Assembly: GCF_015223105.1 (NCBI RefSeq)
Contig: NZ_JADFTZ010000006.1
Coordinates: 1 to 64,000 of the forward strand
DNA from: Flavobacterium proteolyticum
GTDB taxonomy: Bacteria; Bacteroidota; Bacteroidia; Flavobacteriales; Flavobacteriaceae
Direction: 5' to 3'
Length of the DNA: 64,000 nt
The translations under genes and the position numbers were made by a program. The number at the start of each line of letters is the position of its first letter. The first letter of the stretch is position 1. The notes under the pieces were generated by a model. That model searched no databases, was not told the DNA's origin, and saw only the letters and a program-made list of their open reading frames with translations. Below are positions 6,757 to 17,982 of this stretch, piece after piece.

Positions 6757-7365
6757 ATGTTAGAGGATTTATCAAAAACCATCGAATCTATTGCGAAAAT
6801 TACGGTTTCAGAGGAACGTAAAGCAATTTTGCAACCGCTAGTAGATTACATTCAAAATAAAGTCGATTTAAACGAAGAAATTCGATTGAATTTCATTTGT
6901 ACGCACAATTCAAGAAGAAGTCATTTGTCGCAAATCTGGGCACAAACCATGACATTTCAATTCGGAATCAAGAATGTATTTTGCTATTCTGGCGGAACGG
7001 AAGCAACAGCAATGTTCTCAAAAGTTGGCGAAACCTTAGTAAACCAAGGATTTCAAATTCAGAAGTTAAGTCAAGAGCAAAATCCAGTTTACGCAGTTAA
7101 ATTTGATGATAATCAACATCCCATCATTTGTTTTTCAAAAACTTATTTCGATGATTTTAATCCAAAAACTAACTTCGGAGCCATTATGACCTGCAATAAC
7201 GCAGACGAAGGTTGTCCAATGGTTTTTGGTGCAGAAGCAAGATTTTCAATCAAATACGACGATCCAAAAGCCTTTGATGGAACTGATGTAATGAACGAAA
7301 AATACGCTGAAAGAAGTTTACAAATTGCCAGTGAAATGTATTTTGTATTTTCTCAAATTAAATAG
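6757..7365 (+). CDS. Phosphatase-fold arsenate reductase-like protein
   Basis: A 202-aa member of the low-molecular-weight tyrosine phosphatase fold. The P-loop CTHNSRR starts at Cys48 and fits CX5R with Arg54. Arsenate reductases of this fold reduce As(V) to As(III), usually with thioredoxin. It is longer than the 130-140 aa classical thioredoxin-linked ArsC because of about 40 extra N-terminal residues and an insert. Its place directly before Acr3 (6-bp gap) supports an arsenate role over protein phosphatase activity. Other cysteines (Cys75 region, MTCNNADEGC) could serve as resolving thiols. Confidence 0.8.
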   Translation: MLEDLSKTIESIAKITVSEERKAILQPLVDYIQNKVDLNEEIRLNFICTHNSRRSHLSQIWAQTMTFQFGIKNVFCYSGGTEATAMFSKVGETLVNQGFQIQKLSQEQNPVYAVKFDDNQHPIICFSKTYFDDFNPKTNFGAIMTCNNADEGCPMVFGAEARFSIKYDDPKAFDGTDVMNEKYAERSLQIASEMYFVFSQIK

Positions 7366-7371
7366 AAATAA

Positions 7372-8403
7372 ATGAAAAAACGATTAGGATTTTTAGACCG
7401 CTATTTAACGCTTTGGATTTTCTTAGCGATGTTAATTGGAGTAGGAATAGGATATTTTATTCCCAATTCAGCTGATTTTATAAATTCATTTTCATCAGGA
7501 ACTACGAATGTTCCGTTGGCAATTGGATTAATTTTGATGATGTATCCACCTTTAACCAAAATTGATTTTTCTAAAGTGCCTCAAATGTTTGAAAAACCAA
7601 AGTTATTATCGGCTTCGTTTTTCATTACTTGGATTGTTGGACCTTTTTTAATGTTTTTATTGGCTACATTCTTCTTGAAAGATTATACAGAATACATGAC
7701 AGGGTTAATTATCATAGGAATTGCGCCATGTATTGCTATGGTAATCGTTTGGAATGAACTAGCCGAAGGTAACCGAGAATTAACAGCAGGTTTAATTGGA
7801 ATTAATAGTTTGTTACAAGTTTTCTTTTTTAGTTTATATGCGTATTTCTATTTGGAAATCATGTTGCCTTTATTCGGAATTAAAGGTTTAGAATTAAATA
7901 TCACTATTTCAGAGATTGCTCAAACAGTTGGAATTTATTTAGGAATTCCGTTTGCATTGGCTGTTATAAGTCGTTTTGCTATTAAAAAGTTTATTGGAGA
8001 TAAGTGGTTCAATCAAAAATTCATTCCTTTTGTATCACCAATTACTTTGATTGCCTTGCTTTTTACTATTGTAGTAATGTTCAGTTTAAAAGGTGAAATG
8101 ATTGTTGATTTACCAATGGATGTTGTTCGTATTGCCATTCCATTAGTAATTTTCTTCGCTATTATGTTTTTCTTGATGTTCTTTGTAGCTAAGAAAATCG
8201 GTGCAGATTATAGAGATACTGTTGCTTTATCGTTTACCGCTTCAGGAAACAATTTTGAATTAGCAATAGCAGTATCTATCGGCGTATTTGGAATCAATAG
8301 CGGACAAGCCTTTGCTGGTGTTATAGGACCTTTAGTGGAAGTTCCCGCTTTGATAACTTTGGTGAATGTAGCTTTCTGGTTGAGAAAGAAATATTTTAAA
8401 TAA
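7372..8403 (+). CDS. acr3: Arsenite efflux transporter, ACR3 family
   Basis: A 343-aa inner-membrane protein with about ten hydrophobic segments and the usual length of ACR3 permeases. Family marks include the N-terminal LDRYLTLWIFLAM, the GIAPCIAMVIVWN segment with the conserved membrane cysteine, and the SFTASGNNFELAIAV segment. It exports As(III) made by the reductase encoded just upstream, driven by the membrane potential or proton gradient. It is last in the operon and ends at a strong terminator. Confidence 0.93.
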   Translation: MKKRLGFLDRYLTLWIFLAMLIGVGIGYFIPNSADFINSFSSGTTNVPLAIGLILMMYPPLTKIDFSKVPQMFEKPKLLSASFFITWIVGPFLMFLLATFFLKDYTEYMTGLIIIGIAPCIAMVIVWNELAEGNRELTAGLIGINSLLQVFFFSLYAYFYLEIMLPLFGIKGLELNITISEIAQTVGIYLGIPFALAVISRFAIKKFIGDKWFNQKFIPFVSPITLIALLFTIVVMFSLKGEMIVDLPMDVVRIAIPLVIFFAIMFFLMFFVAKKIGADYRDTVALSFTASGNNFELAIAVSIGVFGINSGQAFAGVIGPLVEVPALITLVNVAFWLRKKYFK

Positions 8404-8431
8404 AAAAACGCTCTTAAATAGAGCGTTTTTT
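8403..8431. terminator. Bidirectional terminator between acr3 and the lipase gene
   Basis: AAAAAACGCTCT (8403-8414) pairs with AGAGCGTTTTTT (8420-8431) over loop TAAAT. T-runs on both strands serve the two convergent genes. Confidence 0.9.
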
Positions 8432-8435
8432 CGTT

Positions 8436-10181
8436 TTATTCTTTAACTACTTTTATTGTTTTTTGTTGGGAATCGTTTTCTAATACAATTAAGTAGATTC
8501 CACTTTCTAAATTAGTTAAATCTAAAGTATTAGAAGTTGCATTTTCAAATGATTTAGTGTCGATTAATTGACCTAAAACACTATAAATACTCGCTTTAGT
8601 TAATAAAATATTATCTAAATGTAAAATATCTCTAACTGGATTTGGATAAAAAACAAATGACTCAAAACTAGTATCATCAACACTTAAAGTAGTGGTGATA
8701 TTAAATTGATAAGGTGTTGTATAATTGGTATTAGTTGGGCTAGTGCTTGTAAGTTTTAAATAGTAATCTCCAGGCGCTAGCGTTCTTGTAAAACTAATTG
8801 TAGCACCACTATTATTTTGTGATGCTCCTACAGCAGTTCCTGCCGAATTTAAAATGGTACCGTTCATAGCTGAAGTTACAATACTGCTTACATTTACTAT
8901 CGCATTTACATTATCCGTTACTGTAAATTTAAAATAATCATTGTCTGCACCTGTTGGATTTTGAACCGTTGTGTAGCCTATATAGTTTTTATTTGTTTGA
9001 ATTCCATAAGCTAATTCTTTGAAATTTGGTTCATCTAAACCTTGCATCATTTGGTATGGATAGCCTGGTAATTCTGTATGATTTTCAATTAAGTCATATC
9101 CAGAATTAAAATAGAATAATTTGGCAGGATAGGTTAATCCGGTTAGATAAGTATTCATATTCGAAGATGGTTCAGGAACAACTCCGTCTGTGGTAACATT
9201 ACTTCCGAAAGCATTGGTAATTCTTCCAATAACACATGAAAAATCAATTAAATTATCTATTGATTTTTGATTTAATCCTTGAATATTTTCACCCACAATA
9301 CCATTACAATTAATATCGGAATTGTAAAAATCTGGAGAGTACGAGTTGTCATTCATGCTAGTACTATTCTGAACTTCTAAACCTCCAAATAAAAAGTGAC
9401 CACCTTCACCACTGTAGTAATAAGTAGTTTTTAAATCCCTAATAGCTTCCGAACTTACATCGGTTCCTGTCATAAATGCTAAGAAATTATCACTTGCATT
9501 ACTTCCTCCATGAGGAGTTCCAAGAGTTAATAGTTTGGCAACATGATGTTTGTTATCCGATTGCCAATTGTAGGAGTTTTGAATGTACTCTCTAGAAGCT
9601 AAACCTCCCATACTGTGGCCTACTAAAATTACTTTATCTTTACCTGTTACTTCCATAACGCGTTGAACAGCAACTCTTACTGCTGCTCCTTGTTTAGCAA
9701 TAGCTGATTGGTTACTTAAAACAGTTGTTCCGACAGCGCCATTTGGGTTTACATTGAAATTTACATAAAAATAATCACCGTTTTGTACTAAAGATTCAAA
9801 TGCGGCAATATCTGCACCAGCTGTTGGGTAGAAATTTTTATTTGTTGTTGTATTGTTATTGTCAGCATTCAAACAAAAATCAAAACGACCACCAAAAGTA
9901 AAGCCATATTGAGTATCGTAATAATCAGTAGATGTATTCCAAGTTTCTGAACTTGAATTTAATCCGTGAATAAAAATAATGGGATAGGGAAGTTTGCTTT
10001 CAAAAACTCGATTTGTTGTATTTTGAACCGGAGTTTTTAGTGGAAATATACTATCGTTGCGATATTCGTATAGCTCAAATTCAGCTGGTCTTGGTTTAAA
10101 TTCAATTCTCTCGTTTTGAGAAAATCCTATTGATGATATAAATAATAAGGCAAATGATGCAATCAAAGTAATTTTAGCCAT
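8436..10181 (-). CDS. Secreted lipase-like alpha/beta hydrolase with T9SS sorting domain
   Basis: A 581-aa secreted enzyme. The signal peptide (about residues 1-22) ends IGFSQ. A lipase domain follows: oxyanion segment IFIHGLNSSSE near 70 and nucleophile elbow GHSMGG with Ser190, then a long catalytic domain, a beta-sandwich prepeptidase-like domain (about 400-500), and a type A C-terminal sorting domain (from about 509, FVFYPNPVRD, ending KTIKVVKE) that directs export through the type IX system. The substrate may be triacylglycerol or another ester. I used the ATG at 10181, which gives a clean signal peptide; two upstream in-frame ATGs add only 10 residues. Confidence 0.88.
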   Translation of the reverse strand: MAKITLIASFALLFISSIGFSQNERIEFKPRPAEFELYEYRNDSIFPLKTPVQNTTNRVFESKLPYPIIFIHGLNSSSETWNTSTDYYDTQYGFTFGGRFDFCLNADNNNTTTNKNFYPTAGADIAAFESLVQNGDYFYVNFNVNPNGAVGTTVLSNQSAIAKQGAAVRVAVQRVMEVTGKDKVILVGHSMGGLASREYIQNSYNWQSDNKHHVAKLLTLGTPHGGSNASDNFLAFMTGTDVSSEAIRDLKTTYYYSGEGGHFLFGGLEVQNSTSMNDNSYSPDFYNSDINCNGIVGENIQGLNQKSIDNLIDFSCVIGRITNAFGSNVTTDGVVPEPSSNMNTYLTGLTYPAKLFYFNSGYDLIENHTELPGYPYQMMQGLDEPNFKELAYGIQTNKNYIGYTTVQNPTGADNDYFKFTVTDNVNAIVNVSSIVTSAMNGTILNSAGTAVGASQNNSGATISFTRTLAPGDYYLKLTSTSPTNTNYTTPYQFNITTTLSVDDTSFESFVFYPNPVRDILHLDNILLTKASIYSVLGQLIDTKSFENATSNTLDLTNLESGIYLIVLENDSQQKTIKVVKE

Positions 10182-10276
10182 ACACATTATTTTTAATTTA
10201 ATAATGTGCAATATATAAATAAATTGTTAAATTACTATGAATGCATATAATTTTTGTGTGATTTGAATATTAAAAT

Positions 10277-10307
10277 GAAAAAAGCTCTATGTTTATCACA
10301 TAAAGCT
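10277..10307 (-). terminator. Terminator of the peroxiredoxin operon
   Basis: On the minus strand AGCTTTATG (10307-10299) pairs with CATAGAGCT (10291-10283), with one G-U pair, and is followed by a T-run. It lies 28 bp beyond the last gene of the operon. Confidence 0.7.
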
Positions 10308-10334
10308 TAATAAATTCATTCTTTTGAAATGGTA

Positions 10335-10592
10335 TTATTTGTCTATCGAACCTAAAACACGCTTCATAAAATCGTTTAAAGCTGTTTTTTTATCAGCTCC
10401 ATCTTTTATGGCTTGATTTACTTCTAAAGCACCGTACATATTAGAAATTAATTCTGCAATTACATCTAATTCTTCATCTTTTAAAGAGGAAACTTCGCAA
10501 AGATTTTCTAATACTTCAATAGTTTCCACAATATAATCCTGATCGTTATCTTCAATAAATTGAGTTAACTGTTTTATAATGGGTAATTTCAT
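10335..10592 (-). CDS. Small acidic protein (DUF6952-like)
   Basis: An 85-aa, acidic, all-helical-looking cytosolic protein with no cysteine active site (one Cys near residue 32), no signal and no membrane segment. I think it is the DUF6952 family often found behind thioredoxin in Flavobacteriaceae, but the function is unknown. It starts 2 bp after the thioredoxin stop and is third in the peroxiredoxin-thioredoxin operon, so a role in thiol or peroxide stress is a fair guess from context only. Confidence 0.7.
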   Translation of the reverse strand: MKLPIIKQLTQFIEDNDQDYIVETIEVLENLCEVSSLKDEELDVIAELISNMYGALEVNQAIKDGADKKTALNDFMKRVLGSIDK

Positions 10593-10594
10593 AA

Positions 10595-10903
10595 TTAAAC
10601 TACTTCATTTACTAATTCGGCTAAAACTTCAGCTTTATTAGTTTGTGTTTGATTTACTAAAACACCATTTTTGAAAGTAGCAAACGTAGGTAAATTATCC
10701 ACTTTTGCTAATTTTCTTGATTCTGGAAATTTTTCTGCATCTACCATTACAAAAGGAACTGCTTCGTTTTGAGAAGCCATCATTTTGAATTTTGGTTTCA
10801 TAATACGGCAATTTCCACACCATGAAGCTGAATATTGTACTATAACCGTTTCGTTTGAAGCAACAATTTCCGCTAAATTATCTTGTTCAATTTCTGTAAA
10901 CAT
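10595..10903 (-). CDS. Thioredoxin-family protein
   Basis: A 102-aa minimal thioredoxin fold without a signal. The active site is SASWCGNCRIMKP with Cys29 and Cys32; the cis-Pro loop is NLPTF. The CGNC centre differs from the CGPC of standard thioredoxin, so redox potential or partner may differ. It likely reduces the peroxiredoxin encoded 74 bp upstream. The ATG at 10903 is used: an in-frame extension of 23 codons crosses an intergenic inverted repeat and is not plausible. Confidence 0.88.
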   Translation of the reverse strand: MFTEIEQDNLAEIVASNETVIVQYSASWCGNCRIMKPKFKMMASQNEAVPFVMVDAEKFPESRKLAKVDNLPTFATFKNGVLVNQTQTNKAEVLAELVNEVV

Positions 10904-10925
10904 TTTTTTTAGTTTAAAGTTTAAA

Positions 10926-10970
10926 GTTTCAAGTTCCAAGTTGAATAACCTGAAACCTGAAACTTGAAAC
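10926..10970. repeat. Intergenic inverted repeat between peroxiredoxin and thioredoxin genes
   Basis: GTTTCAAGTT (10926-10935) and AACTTGAAAC (10961-10970) are perfect 10-bp arms. The interior repeats the same word in degenerate form (TGAAACCTGAAACTTGAAAC). It looks like a REP-type intergenic element and may form an mRNA hairpin within the operon. Confidence 0.65.
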
Positions 10971-10977
10971 AAAATTA

Positions 10978-11613
10978 TTAATGAGAAGCTAAATAAGCAG
11001 CTGTAGATTTTCTATCAGCGTTCATTGCTTCTTTTCCTTCTTCCCAGTTAGCTGGACAAACCTCACCTTTAGTTTGAACGTGAGTGTAAGCATCGATTAA
11101 TCTTAAGTACTCGTTTACGTTTCTTCCTAATGGCATATCGTTAACGCTTTCGTGGAATACTTTTCCTTCTTCGTCAATTAAATAAGTAGCTCTGAAAGTA
11201 ACGTTTGAACCTTCTAAGATTTCATCATTTAAATCTTCGTTGTAAACCCATTCTGCATCTAAAATATCTAAAGCAGCAGCTAAGTTTCTAGTTGTATCAG
11301 CTAAAAGTGGATAAGTTACACCTTCGATTCCACCGTTATCTTTTGCTGTATTTAACCAAGCAAAGTGTACTTCGTTTGTATCACAAGAAGCACCAATAAC
11401 CATTGTATTTCTATTTTCAAATTCTTGTAAAGCAGCTTGAAAAGCATGTAATTCTGTTGGGCATACGAAAGTAAAATCTTTTGGATACCAAAATAAAACT
11501 ACTTTTTTCTTGTTGTTTACCGCTTCTTCTAAAACGTTGATTCTTAAATTATCTCCCATGAAAGAGATTGCGTCTACTGTAATGTTTGGGAATTTTTTTC
11601 CAACTAATGCCAT
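10978..11613 (-). CDS. 2-Cys peroxiredoxin (AhpC/Prx1 type)
   Basis: A 211-aa cytosolic peroxidase that reduces H2O2, organic peroxides and peroxynitrite. The peroxidatic cysteine is Cys51 in DFTFVCPTELHAF; the resolving cysteine is Cys186 in GEVCPANW. The GGIEG motif and C-terminal extension after it mark the typical 2-Cys class. No ahpF is nearby; the thioredoxin next in the operon is the likely reductant. katG lies upstream on the same strand but is separated by a terminator. No oxyR is visible in the window. Confidence 0.93.
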   Translation of the reverse strand: MALVGKKFPNITVDAISFMGDNLRINVLEEAVNNKKKVVLFWYPKDFTFVCPTELHAFQAALQEFENRNTMVIGASCDTNEVHFAWLNTAKDNGGIEGVTYPLLADTTRNLAAALDILDAEWVYNEDLNDEILEGSNVTFRATYLIDEEGKVFHESVNDMPLGRNVNEYLRLIDAYTHVQTKGEVCPANWEEGKEAMNADRKSTAAYLASH

Positions 11614-11761
11614 GATTTTTTATTTAAAATTATTGTTATTTTTCTGAGTGCGAAATTACAAATAGAAACAACAAAAAAACATGATATTTATTATATTTTT
11701 AGATATTATGATAGATAAAAATTATGGAAGATTTTTCCATCAAAATTTAAAGTAATAAAAT

Positions 11762-11790
11762 AAAAAAACCACCTGAAATTAGGTGGTTTT
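11762..11790 (-). terminator. Terminator of katG
   Basis: AAAACCACCT (11765-11774) pairs with AGGTGGTTTT (11781-11790) over loop GAAATT. A T-run follows on the minus strand. Confidence 0.88.
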
Positions 11791-11809
11791 AGTGAGTTCT
11801 ACATTGAAA

Positions 11810-14029
<2,220 letters not shown>

Positions 14030-14057
14030 CTAATTTTTTACACTTGCTAATTTACGA

Positions 14058-14091
14058 ATAAAAAAACCACTACCTTGTTAAAGTAATGGTT
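14058..14091 (-). terminator. Terminator of nhaC
   Basis: On the minus strand AACCATTAC (14091-14083) pairs with GTAGTGGTT (14073-14065), allowing one G-U pair, followed by a T-run. Confidence 0.75.
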
Positions 14092-14131
14092 AAATTTTAT
14101 TTAAGTATAAATTAAAATTATAGTAAATATA

Positions 14132-15598
14132 CTATTTAATAGTATTAATCAATTGTCTGATTTTAATATTGAATGCAGCAAAAATTAACGTCATGAATGG
14201 ACTTAGTATATTGAAGAAAGCATAAGGTAAATAATCAAGAGTTGATACACCAAGAGTTCCCGCTTGATAAGCGCCACAAGTATTCCAAGGGACTAAAACC
14301 GAAGTTACCGTTCCAGTATCCTCTAGAGTTCTACTTAAGTTTTCAGGAGCTAAACCTTTATCTTTATAAGCTTTGGCAAACATTTTACCTGGAACTACAA
14401 TCGCTAAATATTGGTCAGAAGCGGTAATGTTTAACGCTAAACAGCTTCCAACTGTTGAAGCGAATAAACCAAAAGTAGAATGCGCTAATTTTAATAAGGA
14501 TTCACTAATTCTTGATAAAGCTCCAATGGCATCCATAATTCCTCCGAAAACCATCGCACATAAAATTAACCAAATAGTAGGCAACATTTTAGCCATACCG
14601 CCAGATGTAAATAAATCAATTAAAGTTTTATTTTCTGTTGGTACAACTACTTTTGATGTAATAGCTTCCATAACTCCTTTATAAGCAGATTTAAAAGTCA
14701 TGCTGTTAGCTCCTGTGATTCCGTTCACAACTTCAGGTTGGAAAATAATTGCAAATATTCCTGCTAATAAAGTTCCAACTAATAGTGCAACCAAAGGTTC
14801 TGTTTTCTTCACGATTAATCCAATAACAATAACTGGAACTAAAAATAACCAAGGCGTTACATTAAAACTTGCTGTAATTGAATTTAATAAGTCATCTGTA
14901 TTGGCTTCACCTGTTACATCTACTGAAAGTCCTAAAATTATGAATAACAATAAAGTGATAATGTAAGTAGGAATTGTAGTTAAACTCATGTATTTAATAT
15001 GCGTAAACAAATCAGTTCCTGCCATAGCAGGGGCAAGGTTGGTAGTGTCTGACATTGGAGATAATTTATCACCAAAATAAGCACCTGAAATTACTGCTCC
15101 GGCAACCATTCCTAAATCAAAACCTAAAGCACCTCCAATACCTATCAAGGCAATACCTACAGTAGCAGAAGTGGTCCAAGAACTACCTGTTGCGATTGAA
15201 ATTACCGAACAAATAATCAAAGTAGCTGGTAAAAATACGGCTGGACTCAAAATTTGTAAACCATAATAAATCATGGAAGGAATGATACCACTTACCATCC
15301 AAGTTCCTGCTAAAGCACCTACCATCAATAAAATTAAGATAGCTCCTGCAGTGGATTTTATATTGTTAGCTACTTCATCAAGCATTTTATGAAAAGGAAC
15401 TTTTGTAAAATATCCCATAATCGCCGCAACAGCACCACCAAGTAAAAGAATAAACTGATTACTTCCACCTAATGCATTATCATCGGGTCCGTTGTAAGCA
15501 AAAAGTACATTGTAAGCAAGCATTCCAATTAGAGCAAAAACGGGAATTAAGGCTTCCCAAAGTTTTAACTCTCTGTTTTTTATGATTTTAGTATCCAT
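14132..15598 (-). CDS. nhaC: Na+/H+ antiporter, NhaC family
   Basis: A 488-aa inner-membrane protein with 11-12 hydrophobic segments, of usual NhaC length. Family regions include SVISIATGSSWTTSATVG and GAYFGDKLSPMSDTTNLA, which carry the polar and acidic residues expected for cation binding. It should exchange Na+ (or malate/lactate in some relatives) for protons and help sodium and pH balance. It is a single gene with a terminator on each side. A second antiporter of another family, nhaD, lies at 34893. Confidence 0.92.
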   Translation of the reverse strand: MDTKIIKNRELKLWEALIPVFALIGMLAYNVLFAYNGPDDNALGGSNQFILLLGGAVAAIMGYFTKVPFHKMLDEVANNIKSTAGAILILLMVGALAGTWMVSGIIPSMIYYGLQILSPAVFLPATLIICSVISIATGSSWTTSATVGIALIGIGGALGFDLGMVAGAVISGAYFGDKLSPMSDTTNLAPAMAGTDLFTHIKYMSLTTIPTYIITLLLFIILGLSVDVTGEANTDDLLNSITASFNVTPWLFLVPVIVIGLIVKKTEPLVALLVGTLLAGIFAIIFQPEVVNGITGANSMTFKSAYKGVMEAITSKVVVPTENKTLIDLFTSGGMAKMLPTIWLILCAMVFGGIMDAIGALSRISESLLKLAHSTFGLFASTVGSCLALNITASDQYLAIVVPGKMFAKAYKDKGLAPENLSRTLEDTGTVTSVLVPWNTCGAYQAGTLGVSTLDYLPYAFFNILSPFMTLIFAAFNIKIRQLINTIK

Positions 15599-15653
15599 TT
15601 AGTTTTGTTTGAGGTTGCAATATAGAAAAATGCTTTTTATTTTGAAAACTTCT

Positions 15654-15686
15654 TAAAAAAGAAATCCGCTGATAATTCAACGGATT
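15654..15686 (-). terminator. Terminator of the dipeptidyl peptidase gene
   Basis: AATCCGCTGA (15663-15672) and TCAACGGATT (15677-15686) pair with one G-U. The plus-strand A-run at 15655-15660 gives the T-run on the minus strand. Confidence 0.75.
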
Positions 15687-15707
15687 CGCTTTTTATTTTG
15701 TGAAAAT

Positions 15708-17879
15708 TTATTTTTTCAAGTGTAAATCAAAGTAATCTGCAATTTTTGCATACATGTGAATTCGATCTCTTCCACTTACGTTATGTTCGTGATTTGGATA
15801 TAAGAAATAATCTACTTGTTTTCCTGCTTTAATGCAAGCTTCAATAAAATTCATACTATGTTGTTGCACCACTACAGGGTCTTGCGCCCCGTGAATAATT
15901 AACAATTTTCCTTTTAAATCTTTTGCTTTGTTTAACAAAGATGTTTTTTCATAACCTTCTGGATTTTCTTGTGGTGTATCCATATAGCGTTCTCCATACA
16001 TAATTTCATAGTATTTCCAATCAATAACTGGTCCACCAGCTACACCTACTTTGAATACATCAGAATGATTTGTCATTAACGAAGTGGTCATGAAACCACC
16101 GTAACTCCATCCAAAAACACCAATTTTATCAGCATCAACAAATGATTTTGATTTTAAGAATTCAATTCCTTTCATTTGATCTGCCATTTCGTTTACGCCT
16201 AAATTTCTATGCGTAACCTCACAGAATTTTTTACCACGAGAATCGCTTCCTCTATTGTCTAACGTAAATACTACGTATCCTTTTTGAGCCATGTAAATAT
16301 CAAAGAATCCAGCACCACCTAACCAACGATTGTTTACTAATTGCGCGTGAGAACCTCCGTAAACATAAACCATTACTGGATATTTTTTAGTAGCATCAAA
16401 GTTTCCAGGATAAATTAATCTTCCGTTTAATGGCGTTTTTCCATCAGGAGAAGTTAAGGTTACGAATTCAATTTTAGGTAAATCAATTTTTCCTGTGAAT
16501 GGATTTTCGGCTTTTACTAAAGAAGTATTCGCCATTTTATTTTTGATGTTTAAAATCGAAATTTCGTTTGGAGTGGTTAAATTGCTGTATTGGTCTAAAA
16601 TCATGGTTCCGTCAGAAGAAACAGAAGCGGTGTGCGTTCCAGAAACTGTCGTTAACTGTATAGTTTTTCCTGATTTTAAATCCACTTGAAACAACTGACG
16701 ATCTAAGCCATTATTGGTTGTTCCGATGTAGTTTATTTTTGTGTTGCTTGCATCAAAACCTAATACGTCTTTTACTACAACATCATTAAAACCTAAGTTT
16801 TTCAATAGTTTTCCATCGGTATTGTATAAATACATTTGGTTGAAACCAAAGAAATCGGTTTGGTAAATAAATTGATAAGGGTTATTGGGTACAAAAGTTA
16901 ATGGATGTTGTGGTTCTACCCAAGTTGTTGTTTTTTCTTCAAATAATGTTTTTACTAAAGCGCCTGTTGCCACATCATATTTATTGAATTTTAAATGATT
17001 TTGTTCGCGATTCAAAATGCCAATGAAAATATGTTTTCCAGTTGGTTCCCAAGACACCATGGTTAAATATTGGTCTTTTGGTTCGCCAGTCTGAATTGTT
17101 ACTTTTTTACCTGAAACTATATCGTAAATTACCAAAGTAACATTCTCACTTGTCATTCCAGCCATTGGATATTTGATGTCTTTGTTGGTTGCTTCTCGTT
17201 CATTCCAATTGGTTAAAGGATAATTAGCTACCATAGTTTCATCTTTACGATAATAGGCTAATTGCGTTCCTTCTTCGTTCCACCACATTCCTCTGTCGAT
17301 ACCAAATTCTTGACGGTGTACATAATCAGAACCGTTTACGATTGATTTGTTTTCATCGTTCGTAACTTCAATAACTTGTCCCGATGGAGTTGTAATTCGG
17401 ATATTGTTTTCTTGTAACCAAGCTACATTGTTGTTAGAAGCGAATTTTGCCTGAGTACCTTCAACCGCATAACTAATCACAGAAGTAATTTGTTTTGAAA
17501 CAACGTCATACGTTACTTTGTAATTGTTTTTCTTGCCTGCAACTTCCGTTTCAAACGTATTTACAGTTTTCCAATTGATTGAAAATGGAAACGTTCTAAT
17601 CGTAAATTCATCATTTGAAATTTTCGATTTCAAAGCGGTTTCAAATTCAGCTTTTGAAGCTAAAGTTGAAGCTGTCCAACCGTTTGCAGCGCTTTTTTCA
17701 ATAAGAGAAGAAAAGTCAGTACTTAAATACGTGATGGATTTGGAATCTTTACGCCATTGTTGGGCAGTTTGTGTTGTTGGGGCATATTTTCTTGGCCCTA
17801 AAACGGTTTCTTCAATGGTTAAATTTTGCGCAACAGCAAAGCTTCCAACCAATAGAAAACTTAAAATATATTTTTTCAT
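15708..17879 (-). CDS. Dipeptidyl peptidase IV-like S9B serine peptidase
   Basis: A 723-aa exported peptidase that removes N-terminal X-Pro (or X-Ala) dipeptides. The signal peptide ends FAVAQ near residue 18. An N-terminal beta-propeller (about 60-470) is followed by the alpha/beta hydrolase domain. The catalytic triad is Ser602 (GWSYGGF), Asp677 (GAQDPV) and His709 (NHEHNVSG). A -7 box TAACTTTG lies at the complement of 17909-17916. It probably takes part in peptide use in the periplasm. No partner gene is adjacent. Confidence 0.93.
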   Translation of the reverse strand: MKKYILSFLLVGSFAVAQNLTIEETVLGPRKYAPTTQTAQQWRKDSKSITYLSTDFSSLIEKSAANGWTASTLASKAEFETALKSKISNDEFTIRTFPFSINWKTVNTFETEVAGKKNNYKVTYDVVSKQITSVISYAVEGTQAKFASNNNVAWLQENNIRITTPSGQVIEVTNDENKSIVNGSDYVHRQEFGIDRGMWWNEEGTQLAYYRKDETMVANYPLTNWNEREATNKDIKYPMAGMTSENVTLVIYDIVSGKKVTIQTGEPKDQYLTMVSWEPTGKHIFIGILNREQNHLKFNKYDVATGALVKTLFEEKTTTWVEPQHPLTFVPNNPYQFIYQTDFFGFNQMYLYNTDGKLLKNLGFNDVVVKDVLGFDASNTKINYIGTTNNGLDRQLFQVDLKSGKTIQLTTVSGTHTASVSSDGTMILDQYSNLTTPNEISILNIKNKMANTSLVKAENPFTGKIDLPKIEFVTLTSPDGKTPLNGRLIYPGNFDATKKYPVMVYVYGGSHAQLVNNRWLGGAGFFDIYMAQKGYVVFTLDNRGSDSRGKKFCEVTHRNLGVNEMADQMKGIEFLKSKSFVDADKIGVFGWSYGGFMTTSLMTNHSDVFKVGVAGGPVIDWKYYEIMYGERYMDTPQENPEGYEKTSLLNKAKDLKGKLLIIHGAQDPVVVQQHSMNFIEACIKAGKQVDYFLYPNHEHNVSGRDRIHMYAKIADYFDLHLKK

Positions 17880-17908
17880 TACAGGTAAATTAATTGTGTA
17901 TTAGAGTT

Positions 17909-17916
17909 CAAAGTTA
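17909..17916 (-). promoter_or_regulatory. -7 element upstream of the dipeptidyl peptidase gene
   Basis: On the minus strand this reads TAACTTTG, a match to TAnnTTTG, 30 bp from the start codon. No well-spaced TTG -33 box is seen. Confidence 0.4.
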
Positions 17917-17927
17917 CGTATTTGTTA

Positions 17928-17959
17928 CAAAAAAATCCGATTCATTGCTAAATCGGATT
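17928..17959 (-). terminator. Terminator of the PLP enzyme gene
   Basis: AATCCGATT (17934-17942) and AATCGGATT (17951-17959) form a perfect 9-bp stem, with a T-run on the minus strand. Confidence 0.88.
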
Positions 17960-17982
17960 CTATTGAAATTATTTTGCTAGAA

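Noticed and set aside
6757..7365. Housekeeping low-molecular-weight tyrosine phosphatase
   Set aside because: The fold allows it, but the position between DUF6428 and Acr3 in an arsR operon favours arsenate reduction.
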